From assembly GCA_030407315.1 (NCBI GenBank), contig JALQPE010002736.1, positions 1-58,405 on the forward strand: DNA of 58,405 nucleotides. The letters run 5' to 3'. The DNA comes from Asparagopsis taxiformis (Eukaryota; Rhodophyta; Florideophyceae; Bonnemaisoniales; Bonnemaisoniaceae). A program made the position numbers and the translations under genes. This document shows positions 21,700 to 31,189 of the stretch, in pieces. Under the pieces are notes generated by a model. That model had not been told where the DNA came from. It saw nothing but the letters and a program-made list of their open reading frames with translations, and ran no database searches. Within the stretch, counting starts at the first letter, position 1. Every line of letters begins with the position of its first letter.

Positions 21700-23574
21700 C
21701 TATAACCAGGTGATGGTGCACAGATTATGCCCACCGTGCGTAGGGTTACGCGGAAGTTCAAACAGCGCATAGAGTTGTGCACAAAGATCCTCTGCACGAT
21801 GGAGGGCCGTGGACTTCCTGAATGATGCTAGTGATATAGGGTATGCAAAATCCCACAGCCGTACTACACCATCGGTGCCACCAGATGCGAACCGCCTGCG
21901 TACTACTACTACCACTAGTAGTGGATGAGACGCTAATGTTGTTCCTTGCACTTGATGTCTCCTGACAGCCTTTCGACCCTTGCTGCTTCCAGAGTGCCGC
22001 GAGCCCATGTTCATTTGTTCCCTGTCCAAATCCATATCTAACGGAACATATCGTCCTTCGCCAAAGCCATCATATGTCCGCAGGAAAGAATCTTGGCCTT
22101 CTTGATCAAATTCTATAGTATCTTGTTCTCTATCTTTGGCCAGTGCTTCGAGTCGTTCATCACCGTCAGCAGATATCGATTGCTCTATCCGTCTTAACAT
22201 ATAGTCGCCTCTGAAGGCTGCGGGCATCGTGGTATAGGAGGATGGCACAATTTCTTGGATTCCTTTTGGGGTTGCTACAATAACTGCTGGTGTGTCTGTT
22301 CCGCTTATACAGAGCGAGCGGAAAAGTGCTCTGTCTTCACGGTACAAGCAAACGTGCCCACCCTTTCCCGACCATGGGCCCTGGGCGGAGGACGAGAAGC
22401 GCACAGGGTAAGAACCGTGCAAAAAAACCACTGAGGTTGTATCGAAAAGCTTCAGACCCTCTTTCGCGACACTCTCGACTATTTCACCCTTCCTCTCCCT
22501 CCTCCGTCTTCTCCTCCTACCTCTATCCTTTTGCTCAGCAGCTTCAATTGCAGCTCGGGAAGCTGCTGCTGCCATTTCTGCAGCTGCAACAGTTGCTGCC
22601 TCAGATAGAGACAGAACATATTCTGGAAGACATCCTAGAGTAGACCACAGATCTACAAATGCGCCCGCAGCTTCATCTTCCTGACCCATCCAACCTGTTC
22701 TAGCCTCAGCTCCAAATCTTTCAAGTGGGATCAACTGTGCCATTGCATCCTCAGCAATTTGTTCAGGAGCTTCAGATGCTCTAGTCATTCTGAAAGATTG
22801 ATCACATGCAACGACGAATTCTGATACTGAAAGACATGAATTGACGCGAGAACCGTCTTGTTGAGCTTTGCAAATTCCATTCGCAAACTCTGCAGCATGT
22901 GAAGCCATATGTGCGGCTAAATATGCTGCCGATGCAGCTCTCAAAGTGGAGCTGAGAGCCGGGTGAATTCGAACGATTGCGTATGAGTCGTCTGAACGGA
23001 TTGATAGCGTAGGGGTACCAAGAGTATCATCCGTCACAGCGACAGCAGCACCTGCAGAATTGCCCTTCATAGACATTGACGGAGTTTTCCTACATCCGCA
23101 AATGTGACCTAGGTTAGACGATATGCGAAGAATGGCGGGATTGCTGGCAACATGCCGAAGCGCCTCAACCGAGACAGCTTCTGTGGCCCATGAGCTAGAT
23201 GCGGATGTTACCGATTGTTTATCGTCGACATCTCGTTCCGTTGGAATGTTTTCCAACGATTTCGGTGCATGCCAGAGAAGCTCACAAGCACGCAGCGTTA
23301 GGAGAATTTCTGGCCAGTCTCCTTTCAAGAAGGCGTACGTAAATCGTAGCGACAATACAGCACCCTAGAATTCGACAGCAAGTCTGTGGTATAAGTGACG
23401 GAAAACTGTCTCTCCTTTGTTGATGAGATCCGCGGCAACTCTGTACTTGCTAAGAAGTTCAAATAACCTTTGGCTCCAAAATGTCGGTTGATGCGGAAGA
23501 GAAAGCGCACCTTGAACATGAAATAATCTTCGAGAAACTGCGATGCGAAGGCAATTGCGTTGAGTGGTGTTCAT
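21700..23574 (-). pseudogene. Rabconnectin-3 / DmX-like (Rav1-type) fragment, truncated, in-frame stop
   Basis: From the ATG-like position 23574 the frame reads FWSQRLFELLSKYRVAADLI and LAVEF, meets one in-frame TAG (at about 23367), and continues in the same frame with LSLRFTYAFLKGDWPEILL. Downstream come an Ala-rich helical part, an Arg-rich stretch, a WD-like FRSLCISGTDTPAVIVATP segment, and TLASHPLL...FASGGTDGVVRLWDF. The last is the typical ASHP...G..DG.VRLW signature of the C-terminal WD repeats of DmX/Rav1 proteins, which regulate V-ATPase assembly. Family proteins are several times longer and continue with further WD repeats. Here homology stops soon after VRLWDF and ends at TAG 21700. 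The fragment is probably a host-gene piece captured in the Harbinger-like unit. Confidence 0.6.
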
Positions 23575-23671
23575 GGCTTTCGTTAGTTGAGCATGGGACT
23601 TGCGAAAGACTACTTTTTATTGCTTTCCTTGTCTCATTCTGAGATTATGGAATGAATTTATATTTCTACAT

Positions 23672-24826
23672 CTAGTTCTTGAACTTATGTATCATTGTAT
23701 TGACGAGGTTCATCATGGACTCCTGTGTTTTGAAGAATGCTTCACGTGCAGCAGCTTCTCTCTCCGCTCTCTTAGCTTCCCGCTTTTCCCTTTCCTCCTC
23801 TCGCTGCTCTCTTTTTTCTTCTCTCTCATCCCTTCTTTTCTCCCGCTCTTCTTTCATCTTCCTTACAGTAACCATATCCTCTTCTACCTTAACCTTCCTC
23901 GTATCCAAGTCCAGTCTCCGGCTAATCGCGTCCTTTTCAATGTCATGACGAGCAGTTTCTATTTCCAATCTTCTATTTTCACGGATCTCCGTTCGATCCG
24001 CAGAAGCTCTCGCATATGCTTCACAGCTTTGCAGCATATGTATTGCTTGCTGATTTGCTTCCAGTGGGCTGTACCGATCACCGCCACGGACAGAACTATC
24101 ACTCCCACGATTTGTGCTCGTCATTGGCGTACTTGGTGATATTTCGTCATCTCTAGACAGTATATTTGTGACAGGTGTAATCCTTGACATCGCCCAATCC
24201 CGCAAATCCGACGCAAATTCTTGCCTCCTAGCCTGTCCTTCACTTCTCTTCCTTCTTTCTTCACCGACCCTTTCATCTTCCCTCTTCGATTCTTCCATCA
24301 TTCTAGAGCACAAATTAAAAAGTGCCAGAGCAGGTCCCCTTCGACGAACACGCAAACTCCTCCTGTTCTTGTGCTTGTCAATTATGACCTTCACTCTCTC
24401 AAGACAGTGCTTGCCATCAGTCCTCCACGGAAGTCGGCCAGACTGGTTCATCAACTCCGCTACTCTTTCAAACCCTTCTCTTCTGTTCTCTCTTCCACTT
24501 AAATGCACGTTTGTATCCAGAATATGCTTGAGAAGCATAATGTCTAGTTCAGTGTTAAAAGTCCTCTTCTTTGCCCTTCCGTGACCCTCACCCTCTTCAC
24601 CTGAATCATCTTGTAGGCCAGCACTCTGTGTTCCTTGTTGATTTTCGCCAGTTCCCATCACCACGACTATATTTTCCATTTCTCCATCAGACATTTCCTG
24701 TCTTCCAAACATCTCCATACTTGCAGGGTGGAGAGATATGTTCCCTGCATTATCATTATCGTCCCCAACGGACTGAGAAACAAGGGAAGATATATGAATC
24801 CGGGAGGTGTTGTCACCGGATGACAT
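23672..24826 (-). CDS. Myb/SANT-like DNA-binding protein, probable Harbinger partner
   Basis: 384 aa from the ATG at 24826. After an acidic, Gly/Ser-rich N-terminus comes a Myb/SANT-like segment at residues about 88-155 (KRTFNTELDIMLLKHIL, FERVAELMNQS, WRTDGKHCLERV). A Lys/Arg/Glu-rich region follows, then a long highly charged coiled coil at about 300-365 and a short C-terminal amphipathic tail ending HKFKN. Harbinger elements typically encode such a Myb-like protein, which brings the transposase to the element ends and into the nucleus. Position and inward orientation next to the right terminal repeat fit that role. The frame is intact, unlike the transposase, so it may act in trans or be under selection. 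It could alternatively be a host Myb/SANT protein. Confidence 0.65.
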   Translation of the reverse strand: MSSGDNTSRIHISSLVSQSVGDDNDNAGNISLHPASMEMFGRQEMSDGEMENIVVVMGTGENQQGTQSAGLQDDSGEEGEGHGRAKKRTFNTELDIMLLKHILDTNVHLSGRENRREGFERVAELMNQSGRLPWRTDGKHCLERVKVIIDKHKNRRSLRVRRRGPALALFNLCSRMMEESKREDERVGEERRKRSEGQARRQEFASDLRDWAMSRITPVTNILSRDDEISPSTPMTSTNRGSDSSVRGGDRYSPLEANQQAIHMLQSCEAYARASADRTEIRENRRLEIETARHDIEKDAISRRLDLDTRKVKVEEDMVTVRKMKEEREKRRDEREEKREQREEEREKREAKRAEREAAAREAFFKTQESMMNLVNTMIHKFKN

Positions 24827-25388
24827 ATTGATGAAAATTGTTTCGGATCAAGGAGCTACTGACGACTTCACGTCCAGGCCGATCGTGTCAACTGACTTGT
24901 GTTTATGTTTGTGTATTTGAAAAGGAATCCGTCGTTTGAGAATTGTGAGGCCGGATCAGAGTCCTGGACAGCTGTCTGCGTGACGAGTCGAAGCTCTAGA
25001 CGACCTCCGTGACGTATCGGATGTGTAGGTTTTTGAATACAACACGATTTGTTGAAAATTGCTAGCTAATTGAAGCTGTTTTAGAAAGGTTTCTACATCT
25101 AGAACTTTCGTACAGAATACTCCCCTCAAACGCTTCAAAGATCAGCGATCTTATTAATAGAAAAACGCCCCCCTAAAATCCCGCAAACTTCCAACTTGTA
25201 GGATTCCAAAACCCTCTATTACAAAGAGCAGATCTAAAGTCAAGAAACCATCTTAGCCCCCACAGCTTCTCAGCCTACATAATGCTCTTCTTCCTCCAAC
25301 TAATCTACTATCAAGTTGTATGAAGCAAACCTCACCTCACTCGATTACAAACTTGTCATCATTGAGTCTCCATTCCCTCAAATTTACA
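24827..25388. other. Intergenic, contains the right end of the Harbinger-like unit
   Basis: No gene. The inverted terminal repeat lies at 25204-25217 and the proposed ATT duplication at 25218-25220. The last 170 bp are the leader region of the Thr-rich gene. Confidence 0.45.
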
Positions 25389-26333
25389 ATGTTGTCCTTC
25401 ACCACGCCCACTTCAATCTCTCTCCTCGTCATCGTTTTGCTGCTTTCATCCACCCAGGCTGCAATTGTTCCCAGAAAAGTCCAAGCAACTCTCCAGCATG
25501 ACGATCATCCCTTGGGCCGGAAATCTCTTTTCGGTAATCCCCAGGGCTCTCAGTCAATTCTGACGCGACAGGAAGCAACCACAAATCCGGTTACAGTTCC
25601 TCCGCTTCCGCTGTCCTCGACATCCACATCTGCACCAAACCTTGGAGGCGTAGCTACCGCCCCGCCTCCTGTAACAGTAGCAGCGGTGGGTACGGGTCCG
25701 ACTTTAATTTCTGGGACAGCTGCTGTGGGAAATTCAGGCACAGTCCCTCCTCTTCCCATTGCTACAACTACAGCGGTGACGACAACGACCACCACGTCTG
25801 GACCAACTGTAGGCTCCTTTGTAGTCTCATTTGCACCTTCCGTTTCAACGTCAGCTCAACTTTCTGCAGCATTGACGACAATGACAATGACAACAAGCGC
25901 AACATTTCTACCCACGTTCGGAACGTCGGCTACGAGTAATGTGGAAGTGGCTCCTATCGTATTGACACCCATTCCTGCTGCTGGCACTGCGGGCTCTGGA
26001 ACAAACGCCATTGTTGGAGGGACAGTTGCAGTTACTACCACAGTGGTAGCTAGTGCACCGAATACTGCGGCAGTTATGTTCGCTCCTGTATTTTCTATGA
26101 CAACTGTATCTCCGACAACTGGTGCATCTGTCACTTCTACAACTTCTATGACTGCCTCCACACCCAGCAGTAGTACGACCACGACGACAACTACACCGAC
26201 GACGACTACAGCAACAACTACTACTACAACTACAACTACAACGACCACTACCTCTTCGACAACGCCTAGTGGGCCCCCGTGCAAGGCTCGATTTATAAAA
26301 CTTGGTGCCGTTGTTCATAGTGTTTTTTGTTGA
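25389..26333 (+). CDS. Thr/Ser-rich secreted or cell-surface protein
   Basis: 314 aa from the ATG at 25389. I prefer this start to the upstream ATG at 25320 because it places a clean signal peptide (MLSFTTPTSISLLVIVLLLSSTQA) at the N-terminus. The mature protein has a short basic part with a possible KR/RK processing site, then about 200 residues of Ala/Val/Thr/Pro, and a nearly pure Thr stretch near residues 255-295. It ends in a short tail, GPPCKARFIKLG...VFC. Such composition is typical of O-glycosylated cell-wall or mucin-like proteins. No domain is recognised and no GPI signal is obvious. The final 15-20 residues may be intron read-through. Confidence 0.6.
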   Translation: MLSFTTPTSISLLVIVLLLSSTQAAIVPRKVQATLQHDDHPLGRKSLFGNPQGSQSILTRQEATTNPVTVPPLPLSSTSTSAPNLGGVATAPPPVTVAAVGTGPTLISGTAAVGNSGTVPPLPIATTTAVTTTTTTSGPTVGSFVVSFAPSVSTSAQLSAALTTMTMTTSATFLPTFGTSATSNVEVAPIVLTPIPAAGTAGSGTNAIVGGTVAVTTTVVASAPNTAAVMFAPVFSMTTVSPTTGASVTSTTSMTASTPSSSTTTTTTTPTTTTATTTTTTTTTTTTTSSTTPSGPPCKARFIKLGAVVHSVFC

Positions 26334-26517
26334 TGAAGATAATTCTCTTCGTGGCTCAGTTACTCATTCCGGGTGGCCGATGAGCACTCCAGCCGCTGGA
26401 GTCTCGTTATACTCAGCGGCTACGGTGTGCGTTTGTAAGGTATCGGTATCCAATAGGATCTTCTTGTCTGGTTGAGCACTTGGACTAATACAATCGGTAT
26501 GTTAGATATTTCGTGAA

Positions 26518-26522
26518 TAAAG
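26518..26522. repeat. Target-site duplication TAAAG of the copia element, left
   Basis: TAAAG directly precedes the left LTR and recurs at 35386-35390, directly after the right LTR. Confidence 0.85.
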
Positions 26523-26696
26523 TGTGAAGATAATCGATTATCTCGTTTATTGACGGTTGTTGTCGACGACGGTCAAGTTACAAAGGGAGCAAGATATAGC
26601 TGTAAGCACTGTAAGCAGTGCGTTGTTCGTTAAGTTGTTCGATAAGAGGACGAGACATGACGGTGGACACGGGGCGGAAAAACAAGTTGTTCGTCA
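26523..26696 (-). repeat. Copia 3' LTR (full length)
   Basis: 174 bp, starting TGTGAAGATAATCG and ending GTTGTTCGTCA. The RNase H frame's stop overlaps its edge. Confidence 0.85.
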
Positions 26697-27693
26697 GTCG
26701 CCGCGCACCGTGGCTATCGTCAGGTTGAGGAGTGGTAATTTGTGAGAGAATTGAGCAGGCTTGAGAGTTTTCGTGAATAAGTCGGCGGGGTTGTTCGTTG
26801 ATGCTATGTGGATAGGTTTGAGCAGCTTGAGTCGGGTTTGTTTGCGAAGCCAGTGATGTTTAACATCAATGTGTCTGGATTTCGGAGTATGGTATTTGGC
26901 GTTCGCTGTGCTGATAGCTGCAGCATTATCGATGAATAATGGAATAGGGTGTGGGCTGGGATGGCCAATTTCCGTGATAAAGTTTGAGATGATTTGTAAG
27001 TGTTGCCCGGTATGGAAACCGGCAACATATTCAGCATGATGGGTAGACGTTATCACTTGTTGTTGGCGTCTTGACTGCCATGCAACCGGTGAACCATTAT
27101 AGAAAATTATTGTTCCGGTGGTTGATCGGCGAGTATCTGGGCATGCCGCGAAGTCCGAGTCTGAATATGCTTCCAGTTCGGTTTTGAGTGTGCTAGAGTA
27201 TTTGATACCTTGGTTGATGGTACCTTTTAGGTATCGGAGTACGCGGATGCCAGCTTTCCAGTGATGTTTAGTCGGAGACTGTGCGTAGCGGCCAAGTAGT
27301 CCAACAATGAATGCTATGTCCGGGCGTGTTGAGTCACATAAGTAACGAAGAGACCCAATTAAGCTCTTGTAATCATATTTAGAGGTGTTGAGTGGGTCTC
27401 TTTGTACTTTTTCTGTGGTCAGTAGTTCGGTGGCAATCGGGGATAGAGCGGGAGAAGCATCAGTTTAGTTAAAGCGGGAAAGGAGTGATTGAATGTAGCT
27501 AGGTTGCGAAAGTGATATTCCATCGGGATGGTGAGATATTTTCCAGCCTAGGATGTGGCTGACGCGACCGAGGTCTTTGAGTGTGTACTTGGACTGAAGA
27601 TTTGTTTTGACTTTGTCAACGAGTGGGAGATGGTTTGATATGACCAGGAAGTCATCCACAGTTATTACTAGAAGGATGAATTTGTGTGGGGCT
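26694..27693 (-). pseudogene. Copia reverse transcriptase (3' half) and RNase H
   Basis: Starting right after the nested gypsy element, the frame reads FILLVITVDDFLVI (the D-D pair of reverse transcriptase, with Thr-Val before the DD). It continues with YTLKDLGRVSHILGWKI, then after stops reaches the RNase H part: VAWQSRRQ near 27075, STHHAEYVAG, LFIDNAAAISTA, RHIDVKHHWL and NNPADLFTKTL. It ends with TGA at the LTR boundary. The homology is typical Ty1/copia and the frame is degenerate. Confidence 0.8.
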
Positions 27694-27975
27694 TGTAGAC
27701 AACTCCAGGGGCAACGCTCTCTTCAAGATGGTTTCATGAACAGTGCTTTTATCACTGATACCCCTCTTCCGAGACGCGACTCTACTTCCTACTTTATATA
27801 TCTATCAGGTAATCGAACGAGTGGTGGTAACTGCCTCAGACTGTCCGCCAATTTGCGGCTTGTAGGCTGTTGGCAGCTTGTAAGCCCACAGTAGCTTGTA
27901 CAGCTTACGCTGTATGTGCGAGAATTTTTTGGCTACGCTAGCTACGGCATACAACGAGTGTGCACCTGCTCTACA
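27694..27975 (-). repeat. 3' LTR of the gag-less gypsy element
   Basis: 282 bp, identical as read to 30908-31189. A GAGGGCGG purine stretch directly precedes it on the minus strand. Confidence 0.9.
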
Positions 27976-28015
27976 CCGCCCTCATGCTCGCTAGCTACAC
28001 GCAGAGCGAGCAGTC

Positions 28016-30940
28016 TTAGCTTGTGCGAGCGAGTTGCAGTAGCTCTTTTGCTCTTCGTGCCAGTACTTTCTTGTTAGTTTTTTCTAAGAATTTTTCCACC
28101 ATTTCAGGAACATCACAATGTAGTCTAACCAACGGTTCCCACGTATGGTCCATCGGATCCGGTAAGCCTTCCCATCGCACTTGTATGAAAATAGAATTGT
28201 CCATTGCTTTCATGTCGACCAGCTCGTCGATCTCTTCATATTTTGCTTCCGTATGTGTCGCATGGGCGAGGAGTTCCGGTGCAATCACAGTCTCGTCCTG
28301 TGCACCCTTGTAAAATCTCAATCTGCACGCGTGCACCTTTTCCTTTTTTCTGTCAATCAACCCTTCAATTTCGTAAACAACCTCGTTGACGATCCGAATG
28401 ATCCGCTTAGGCCCCATCCATTTGAACATTAGTTTATGTCCTTTGTTTTGAGCGCGGCGCACCATGACGAAGTCTCCCTCCATAAATGATGGTACTACCA
28501 CGTTCGTCTTCCTATTGTGAGCCTGTATTTGCTTTGACCTGTTGGCGGAGACTCTCTCTGCTACTGTGTGGTGCATACAGTCGATACACTTCTGCAATCC
28601 ATCGATTGTGTCGCGCTGAATGTGTCTGATTTCCTCGATGTGTAGCTCCTTACCGCAAATTTCGATGTTCCGCATTGCAAATCTGTTAGGCCTCATTCCT
28701 GTCATAACTTGCAATGGGGTGCGTGTTTGATGTTTTTCATCTCTCCCTAACCGTGTTAATGGTGATTCGTTGAGGATGATCTGGATTGTGGGTATCACTT
28801 GAGGCCAATCTTGTGGTGCGAGCTTCAGTTCCGAGAGCATTGCACGAGTGGCTCTAAGAACCTCACGGCAGCATCTCTCGACCGTTCCGTTCGCCCAGGG
28901 GCTATATGCGGTTACAAAATGGTGTTTGATAGAGTATTCGTCAGACAACTTCCGCATGACCTGGTTCTTAAAATGCGCCGCTTGGTCGGAAACCCATGTT
29001 TGCATTGGAGTGAATGTGAATATCCATCGCGCTATATTCTGCGCTGTGATTTCAGCAGTTGCTGCAATTGCAGGACAAAGCCAAACATAAGATGATAGAT
29101 TATCTTTGATGATTAGTACGTATTTCATGCCATTTGTTCCTCTTCCCATGTATAAAAAATCGAAGTGGACTATTTCGTTGGGTTTCGTGGCCATCAGTGT
29201 ACTGGAAAGCGGCCTTGGAACTTTTTCGCCACTGTCGGCTGTAAGACAGTGTATGCATTGTTTCACGAACTCCTTACAGTCTTGAGTTTGTGTTTGCCAG
29301 AAATAACGTTCTGAAGCAATGTCATAAGTGGCTCTTGCCCCTCTGTGACCTGCCTTCCCGCAGTGGGAAATCACTAATATTTTCAATTGAATTTCATGAT
29401 CTGATGGCGGCACCCATATACGTTGTCGTACTTTCCATAGCCCGTCTTCGTGTAACACGCAACCACATGGCATACTGTGGATCCATTTTTCTTGGGATAT
29501 TTTGATCATTGAGTCTGAAGGCCAGCTGTATTCTTCACTGAGCGGCGAGATCGCGAGATCTTTGCATCGCACCACGTTGCATATGCGCTTCCTAGCTCTT
29601 GCTTTGTTGCGATATCCACTGTACCATCGCGTCATAATGTCCGCCATCACATTGCGCTCACCGCTGATGTGTTCAATAGTGTATGTAAACATAGACAAGT
29701 AAAGTGCCCACCTTTGTACTTTGGATACGATATGCCTTCCCAGAGATGGCTCCAAAGACAAGGGATTAAAAACGAAAAGGAGGTTTCGGTGATCCGTAAA
29801 GACGTGTATAGGTTTCTCCGTTAGTAGCAGATAGTCCATTTTCCGAAACACCTGTACTATCGCGAAGGCTTCTTTCTCGAATGTCGACCATCTTACTTCT
29901 GAGTTCTTAAACGCAGAGCTTAAAAACGCAAGTGGATAGTGCTTCTGATGCTCGAACGGCTTCTGAAGTTCTTTGGCTGGGCACTGTGTTAACACAGCAG
30001 CCCAGTGACTTTCCGAGGCATCCGAGAAAATGCAACGTTCCTGCGAGTTGTCTGGATGAGAGAGTCTAACTGCGTTGCGCAAGCTTTCTTGAAATAGGGA
30101 AAATGTTTGCGTGTGGACAGTCCCCCAAGATAGCTTGTGCAGCGGAATAGTTTTGATCGACTTCGTGCTCCGTTTTCCTGCTATCGCATACGCCATTTCG
30201 AGGACGTCCCGTAGTGGCTGGACACGATTTGCAAAGTCCGGGATAGCCGGGGACATCCATTGAAGGCAATGCACGTATTGTGACAGTTCGCCTGCTGTGA
30301 TAGGTTGTTCTATTTCCTTGAGCCCACTTAACCGTCTGGGATCGAATTCTGTACCCTCTGGTGTTATGATTCGTCCACACCATTTCAAACTTTTCGTAAA
30401 AAGATTGGACTTAAGAGCAGAAATTTTCAGCCCGTATTGTTGGCAGACTGAAAAAAAGGTTTCTAAAATTTTCAAAAGACCCTCTTCATCTTTGTGATGT
30501 AGAGCAAAATCGTCCAGCCAGGCCTTCATATTTTCCTTAATTTTTGAAAATAAGGGTTCGACGCGGCATTGAAAATTTGGGCCGGAGTTGCGGGCACCTT
30601 GTAACGTTCTAGTCGGTGACCAGGTTGCTTCGGGCGTCATAAAACTGTGTGCGTCCTGCGCAGATTCATCCGCTGGAAGCTGCCAGTACGCGCTCGGGAA
30701 GTCGATGGAGGCATAACATTTGCTCTCGCTCATGTCAGATAGTTCGCTATCGATCTGGGGCATTGGCCAAGCCATGGGCTCTGTGAACGCGTTGACTGGT
30801 CTTAGGTCGAATGTCATTCGGAACTGCCCCGGTTGCTTTTTCTTAACCAATAATGGGGCAGCAGCCCACGCAGCGCAGTTATTCTTCCTGATGAACACAG
30901 AAATTTCTGTAGACAACTCCAGGGGCAACGCTCTCTTCAA
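28016..30940 (-). CDS. Gag-less gypsy polymerase: RT-RNase H-integrase-chromodomain
   Basis: An uninterrupted frame of about 974 codons that begins inside the 5' LTR, with no ATG there; the first ATG is at 30817. Domains in order: reverse transcriptase beginning FIRKNNCAAWAAAPLLV, FDLRPVN, and active site AWLDDF (plus-strand position about 30515); RNase H (FSDASESHWAAVL); integrase with HC..AGHRGAR and catalytic Asp/Asp/Glu in HFDFLYMG, WVSDQAAHFKN and NGTVERCC; then a chromodomain (RWEGLPDPMDHTWEP) to TAA at 28016. Like the other gypsy element it has W-L-D-D at the RT centre. How translation starts is unclear: a read-through from the LTR, an internal ATG losing the RT start, or no translation. 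The intact frame agrees with recent insertion. Confidence 0.85.
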   Translation of the reverse strand: MKRALPLELSTEISVFIRKNNCAAWAAAPLLVKKKQPGQFRMTFDLRPVNAFTEPMAWPMPQIDSELSDMSESKCYASIDFPSAYWQLPADESAQDAHSFMTPEATWSPTRTLQGARNSGPNFQCRVEPLFSKIKENMKAWLDDFALHHKDEEGLLKILETFFSVCQQYGLKISALKSNLFTKSLKWCGRIITPEGTEFDPRRLSGLKEIEQPITAGELSQYVHCLQWMSPAIPDFANRVQPLRDVLEMAYAIAGKRSTKSIKTIPLHKLSWGTVHTQTFSLFQESLRNAVRLSHPDNSQERCIFSDASESHWAAVLTQCPAKELQKPFEHQKHYPLAFLSSAFKNSEVRWSTFEKEAFAIVQVFRKMDYLLLTEKPIHVFTDHRNLLFVFNPLSLEPSLGRHIVSKVQRWALYLSMFTYTIEHISGERNVMADIMTRWYSGYRNKARARKRICNVVRCKDLAISPLSEEYSWPSDSMIKISQEKWIHSMPCGCVLHEDGLWKVRQRIWVPPSDHEIQLKILVISHCGKAGHRGARATYDIASERYFWQTQTQDCKEFVKQCIHCLTADSGEKVPRPLSSTLMATKPNEIVHFDFLYMGRGTNGMKYVLIIKDNLSSYVWLCPAIAATAEITAQNIARWIFTFTPMQTWVSDQAAHFKNQVMRKLSDEYSIKHHFVTAYSPWANGTVERCCREVLRATRAMLSELKLAPQDWPQVIPTIQIILNESPLTRLGRDEKHQTRTPLQVMTGMRPNRFAMRNIEICGKELHIEEIRHIQRDTIDGLQKCIDCMHHTVAERVSANRSKQIQAHNRKTNVVVPSFMEGDFVMVRRAQNKGHKLMFKWMGPKRIIRIVNEVVYEIEGLIDRKKEKVHACRLRFYKGAQDETVIAPELLAHATHTEAKYEEIDELVDMKAMDNSIFIQVRWEGLPDPMDHTWEPLVRLHCDVPEMVEKFLEKTNKKVLARRAKELLQLARTS

Positions 30941-31189
30941 GATGGTTTCATGAACAGTGCTTTTATCACTGATACCCCTCTTCCGAGACGCGACTCTACT
31001 TCCTACTTTATATATCTATCAGGTAATCGAACGAGTGGTGGTAACTGCCTCAGACTGTCCGCCAATTTGCGGCTTGTAGGCTGTTGGCAGCTTGTAAGCC
31101 CACAGTAGCTTGTACAGCTTACGCTGTATGTGCGAGAATTTTTTGGCTACGCTAGCTACGGCATACAACGAGTGTGCACCTGCTCTACA
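30908..31189 (-). repeat. 5' LTR of the gag-less gypsy element
   Basis: 282 bp. The polymerase frame is open into this LTR for some distance. Confidence 0.9.

Larger units (their letters stand above)
11572..25217. mobile_element. Composite PIF/Harbinger-like element (proposed limits)
   Basis: The two ends carry a perfect 14-bp inverted repeat, AGAGGGTTTTGGAA, at 11572-11585 and (inverted) 25204-25217. Each is flanked on the outside by ATT, a possible 3-bp target duplication. Harbinger elements typically encode a DDE transposase and a Myb/SANT-like partner and make 3-bp duplications. A decayed DDE transposase lies 0.35 kb inside the left end. A Myb/SANT-like gene starts 0.39 kb inside the right end, and both are transcribed inward. 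In between are a later Ty3/gypsy insertion and a DmX-like gene fragment. Without the gypsy element the unit is about 8 kb. The pairing of the ends is inferred. Confidence 0.55.
27694..31189 (-). mobile_element. Recent gag-less Ty3/gypsy element nested in copia
   Basis: Two 282-bp LTRs, identical as read, start TGTAGA and end TCTACA. They are flanked by a 4-bp duplication GGCT (27690-27693 and 31190-31193). The interior of about 2.9 kb encodes only reverse transcriptase to chromodomain. Gag, protease and the start of the polymerase are missing, and the deletion reaches the LTR edge. It is therefore a deletion derivative that nevertheless transposed recently, presumably using Gag from related elements. 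Confidence 0.9.

Noticed and set aside
25800..26320. Long Val-rich and Arg/Cys-rich minus-strand frames over the Thr-rich gene
   Set aside because: Shadows of the repetitive ACN Thr codons on the plus strand.
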